A stretch of 8,362 nucleotides of DNA from the NCBI RefSeq assembly GCF_002377945.1, contig NZ_DFQV01000026.1:75168-83529 (forward strand). The letters are read 5' to 3'. Origin of the DNA: Psychrobacter sp. UBA3480 (GTDB taxonomy: Bacteria; Pseudomonadota; Gammaproteobacteria; Pseudomonadales; Moraxellaceae). A program made the translations under genes and the position numbers. This document shows, in pieces, positions 6,548-8,362 of the stretch; within the stretch, counting starts at the first letter, position 1; every line of letters starts with the position of its first letter. The notes beneath the pieces are model-generated. The model made no database searches. It was not told where the DNA came from and worked only from the letters and a program-made list of their open reading frames with translations.

Positions 6548-8122
6548 ATGATGACTTTGAACCATATGGTAAAAAGGTTTTGCAAAGCGACAGTCATAAT
6601 TTTAAGCTTTAATATGGCGTCTTCATTTGCAGCGAATAACGATATAGAAGGACAGCAGATGACGGTTTCTGTTCATCAAGGTGACGTTCAAGGTAAAGTG
6701 AATGCCGACGTTACGTCATTTTATGGTATTCCTTATGCTCATGATCCTTTTACAAAAGCGCGTAGGTTTAAAGCTCCTCAGGCGTATGAAAAGTGGGAAG
6801 GAGTCTTGGACGCCACAAAAAAAACAGCGCCAGTTCCGCAGCCAGGAAGAGAGCAGACGGTTGAACTTGTCGGTGCTGCAGGCGATCTTACCTTAAACAT
6901 ATGGGCACCAACAGCTGCTCTACAATCAAATAAGCAGCTACCTGTAATGGTTTGGATACCAGGCGGCGCTTTTATTCGGGCAGATGCAGGAGAAAAGGCG
7001 TACAACGGTACTAGCTTTGCAAAAAACGACGCGATTGTCGTTACTGTGAATTATCGAGTTGGTGTGGATGGGTTTATGCATTTAGATGGTGCGCCAGATA
7101 ATAGAGGTATTCTCGATCAAATTGCAGCACTACAATGGGTACAGAAAAACATTGCCAATTTTGGCGGTAATCCAGAGAACGTTACTTTATTCGGTCAATC
7201 AGCAGGTGCTGAAAGCGTCGCCATACTTTTGGGTACAGATAAGGCAAAAGGTCTCTTTCAACAAGCAATAATGCAAAGCCCACCAATGCAATTTATGACC
7301 ATGGAGCAAGCAGATCGAGTTAGCCAAACTTTTGCTAAAGAGCTGGGTGTATCAACAACAATAAGCGATATCTCTCAAATTCCTCTTGAAACGTTAGTCA
7401 CTGAAGTTATTGATATCGGCAACACTATAAAGAATCGAGACCAGTGGGGTATGATGTCTTGGGGTGGAACAGCGTTTTTGCCTGTTGCTGATGGAGATGT
7501 CATCAAAGAGTCACCTATGAGAGATTTGGCGAACAATACAGATCCAGCCATTCCCGTTATCGTGGGTAGTACGGATGAAGAAGCTAGACTGTATTATGTT
7601 CCAGGCGGTGCTATCGACCAAATTCCTGCAACACAAAGATCGCAGTTGTTGAGTGATTTATCTTTGAGTGGGGCATCGCGTGATGTTTACGCGCCAATTA
7701 AGAATAAAAAATCTATTGGCGATAGCTTTGCTGACATTCAGTCTGATTATACCTTTCGGATGCCTGCAGTCCATATTGCTGAGCACTTGGTTAATAATGG
7801 CAATAAAGTCTGGCATTATAACTTTTCGTGGTTTTCACCAGCCTTTGATGGAAAGTTAGGCGCCGCGCATTTTGTGGATGTGCCTTTTACCTTTAACGCT
7901 CTTGATAGTGAACAAGCCAAAAGCTTTATTGGCGATCAACCATCGCAAAAGCTTGCCGATACCATGCATCGAAACTGGATCGAGTTTGCTCGTTCTGGAC
8001 AAGCACCATGGGATAACTATCGACTAGCAGATCGGGCAACGATGGTATTTGATACTGATTCTAAAATTGTTAACGACCCTGAGCGAGACGTTAGAGTATT
8101 ATGGAAAAATTATTCGTTCTAA
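6548..8122 (+). CDS. Secreted type-B carboxylesterase (alpha/beta hydrolase)
   Basis: A 524-residue serine esterase of the COesterase family, hydrolysing carboxylic ester bonds outside the cytoplasm. Residues 1-28 form a signal peptide: basic K9-R-F-C-K, a hydrophobic stretch from A14, and cleavage likely after S26-F-A28. C12 lies in the basic region and is not a lipobox. W136-I-P-G-G-A-F142 is the oxyanion-hole loop; many relatives have HGGG or HGGA here. G216-Q-S218-A-G220 carries the nucleophile, E344 in the S-T-D-E-E-A segment is the likely acid, and H441 in G-A-A-H-F-V-D-V-P-F-x-F is the catalytic His. The triad is complete and the length is normal. AAGGA at 6537-6541 supports the ATG at 6548; the adjacent ATG at 6551 is an alternative. 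It stands alone, 207 bp after the dioxygenase. The ester substrate cannot be predicted. Confidence 0.94.
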   Translation: MMTLNHMVKRFCKATVIILSFNMASSFAANNDIEGQQMTVSVHQGDVQGKVNADVTSFYGIPYAHDPFTKARRFKAPQAYEKWEGVLDATKKTAPVPQPGREQTVELVGAAGDLTLNIWAPTAALQSNKQLPVMVWIPGGAFIRADAGEKAYNGTSFAKNDAIVVTVNYRVGVDGFMHLDGAPDNRGILDQIAALQWVQKNIANFGGNPENVTLFGQSAGAESVAILLGTDKAKGLFQQAIMQSPPMQFMTMEQADRVSQTFAKELGVSTTISDISQIPLETLVTEVIDIGNTIKNRDQWGMMSWGGTAFLPVADGDVIKESPMRDLANNTDPAIPVIVGSTDEEARLYYVPGGAIDQIPATQRSQLLSDLSLSGASRDVYAPIKNKKSIGDSFADIQSDYTFRMPAVHIAEHLVNNGNKVWHYNFSWFSPAFDGKLGAAHFVDVPFTFNALDSEQAKSFIGDQPSQKLADTMHRNWIEFARSGQAPWDNYRLADRATMVFDTDSKIVNDPERDVRVLWKNYSF

Positions 8123-8183
8123 AACGATAATTTCAAGTATATGGCCTGAAGCGCAACTCACATGTATAAAGATCTATACGCGG

Positions 8184-8219
8184 CATGAGCTATCATAACA
8201 GCCGCTTATGATAGCCATG
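8184..8219. repeat. Strong hairpin downstream of the esterase
   Basis: GCTATCATAA (8189-8198) and TTATGATAGC (8206-8215) form a perfect 10-bp stem with a 7-nt loop. CATG (8184-8187) and CATG (8216-8219) extend it by four pairs, with A8188 bulged. It lies about 60 bp after the esterase stop. No T-tract follows on the plus strand, so it is more likely a 3'-end-stabilising structure or an imperfect terminator. Confidence 0.5.
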
Positions 8220-8231
8220 TATGCATGAGGA

Positions 8232-8261
8232 TTGACATAAGACATAAAGTCTACTTCTAAT
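8232..8261 (+). promoter_or_regulatory. Near-consensus promoter facing out of the window
   Basis: A perfect TTGACA (8232-8237) and TCTAAT (8256-8261, 5/6) are separated by 18 bp. The spacer includes part of a tandem GACATAA duplication (8234-8247). No gene starts in the remaining bases, so a target would lie beyond 8362. The -10 is the outer end of the inverted repeat at 8256-8302. Confidence 0.45.
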
Positions 8262-8302
8262 AAAACTAAAAACACAGTTGGCCGCTTTTTAGTTTTGTTA
8301 GA
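8256..8302. repeat. 17-bp inverted repeat with T-rich arm
   Basis: The left arm (8256-8272) pairs with the right arm (8286-8302) at 16 of 17 Watson-Crick positions, with one T-G pair, around a 13-nt loop. The central 11 bp, AAAACTAAAAA against TTTTTAGTTTT, are perfect. A-rich left and T-rich right arms would suit a bidirectional terminator, though the stem is poor in GC. Overlap with a -10-like hexamer leaves an operator possible. Confidence 0.5.
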
Positions 8303-8362
8303 TATGTTGAAACGTTTAATGCATGGTATTTCAGCGTAATTGTCAAAAATAAAAAACCCTTT

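Noticed and set aside
8256..8303. Integron attC-like site: GTTAGAT at 8297-8303 fits GTTRRRY at the end of an inverted repeat.
   Set aside because: The opposite core site does not fit RYYYAAC, the element is shorter than known attC sites, the arms lack the attC L/R organisation, and no integrase or cassette array is present.
8174..8362. Open minus-strand frame of 62 codons running off the right edge of the window.
   Set aside because: It spans both inverted repeats, has no recognisable protein pattern or clear ribosome binding site, and its length is unremarkable in AT-rich DNA. Sequence beyond 8362 would decide: a long continuing frame would revive it.

Overview
The window reads as chromosome of a gammaproteobacterium. 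Moderate-to-low GC, AT-rich intergenic DNA and gene content suggest a Moraxellaceae member, most likely Psychrobacter or a close relative. This is an inference from general character; there is no rRNA or other marker gene here. Seven protein-coding genes fill most of the window. I see no tRNA, rRNA, CRISPR array, transposase or phage gene.

Left block (1-3822, + strand). The window opens inside a BCCT-family secondary transporter whose N-terminus lies upstream. After 135 bp come two genes that overlap by 17 bp: a 582-residue soluble protein of no function I can name, and a 241-residue protein resembling the DUF3726 family. The overlap and a strong internal ribosome binding site indicate one translationally coupled unit. 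The transporter has replaced two of the four residues that form the betaine-binding aromatic box in BetP. The block may therefore be an uptake-and-processing system for a small zwitterion other than glycine betaine. This is the best candidate in the window for something undescribed.

Middle block (3891-6340). A LysR-type regulator on the minus strand diverges from a DoxX-family membrane protein and a DODA/LigB-type extradiol dioxygenase on the plus strand. The 160-bp divergent spacer holds a 43-bp palindrome with 19 of 21 arm positions paired. Promoter-like hexamers for the regulator lie inside it, and a near mirror-image set points toward doxX. This looks like an autoregulated LysR divergon, plausibly responding to catechol or quinone-type compounds.

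Right block (6548-8362). A secreted type-B carboxylesterase with a complete predicted Ser-Glu-His triad stands alone. It is followed by 240 bp of noncoding DNA with two strong inverted repeats and a near-consensus promoter facing out of the window.
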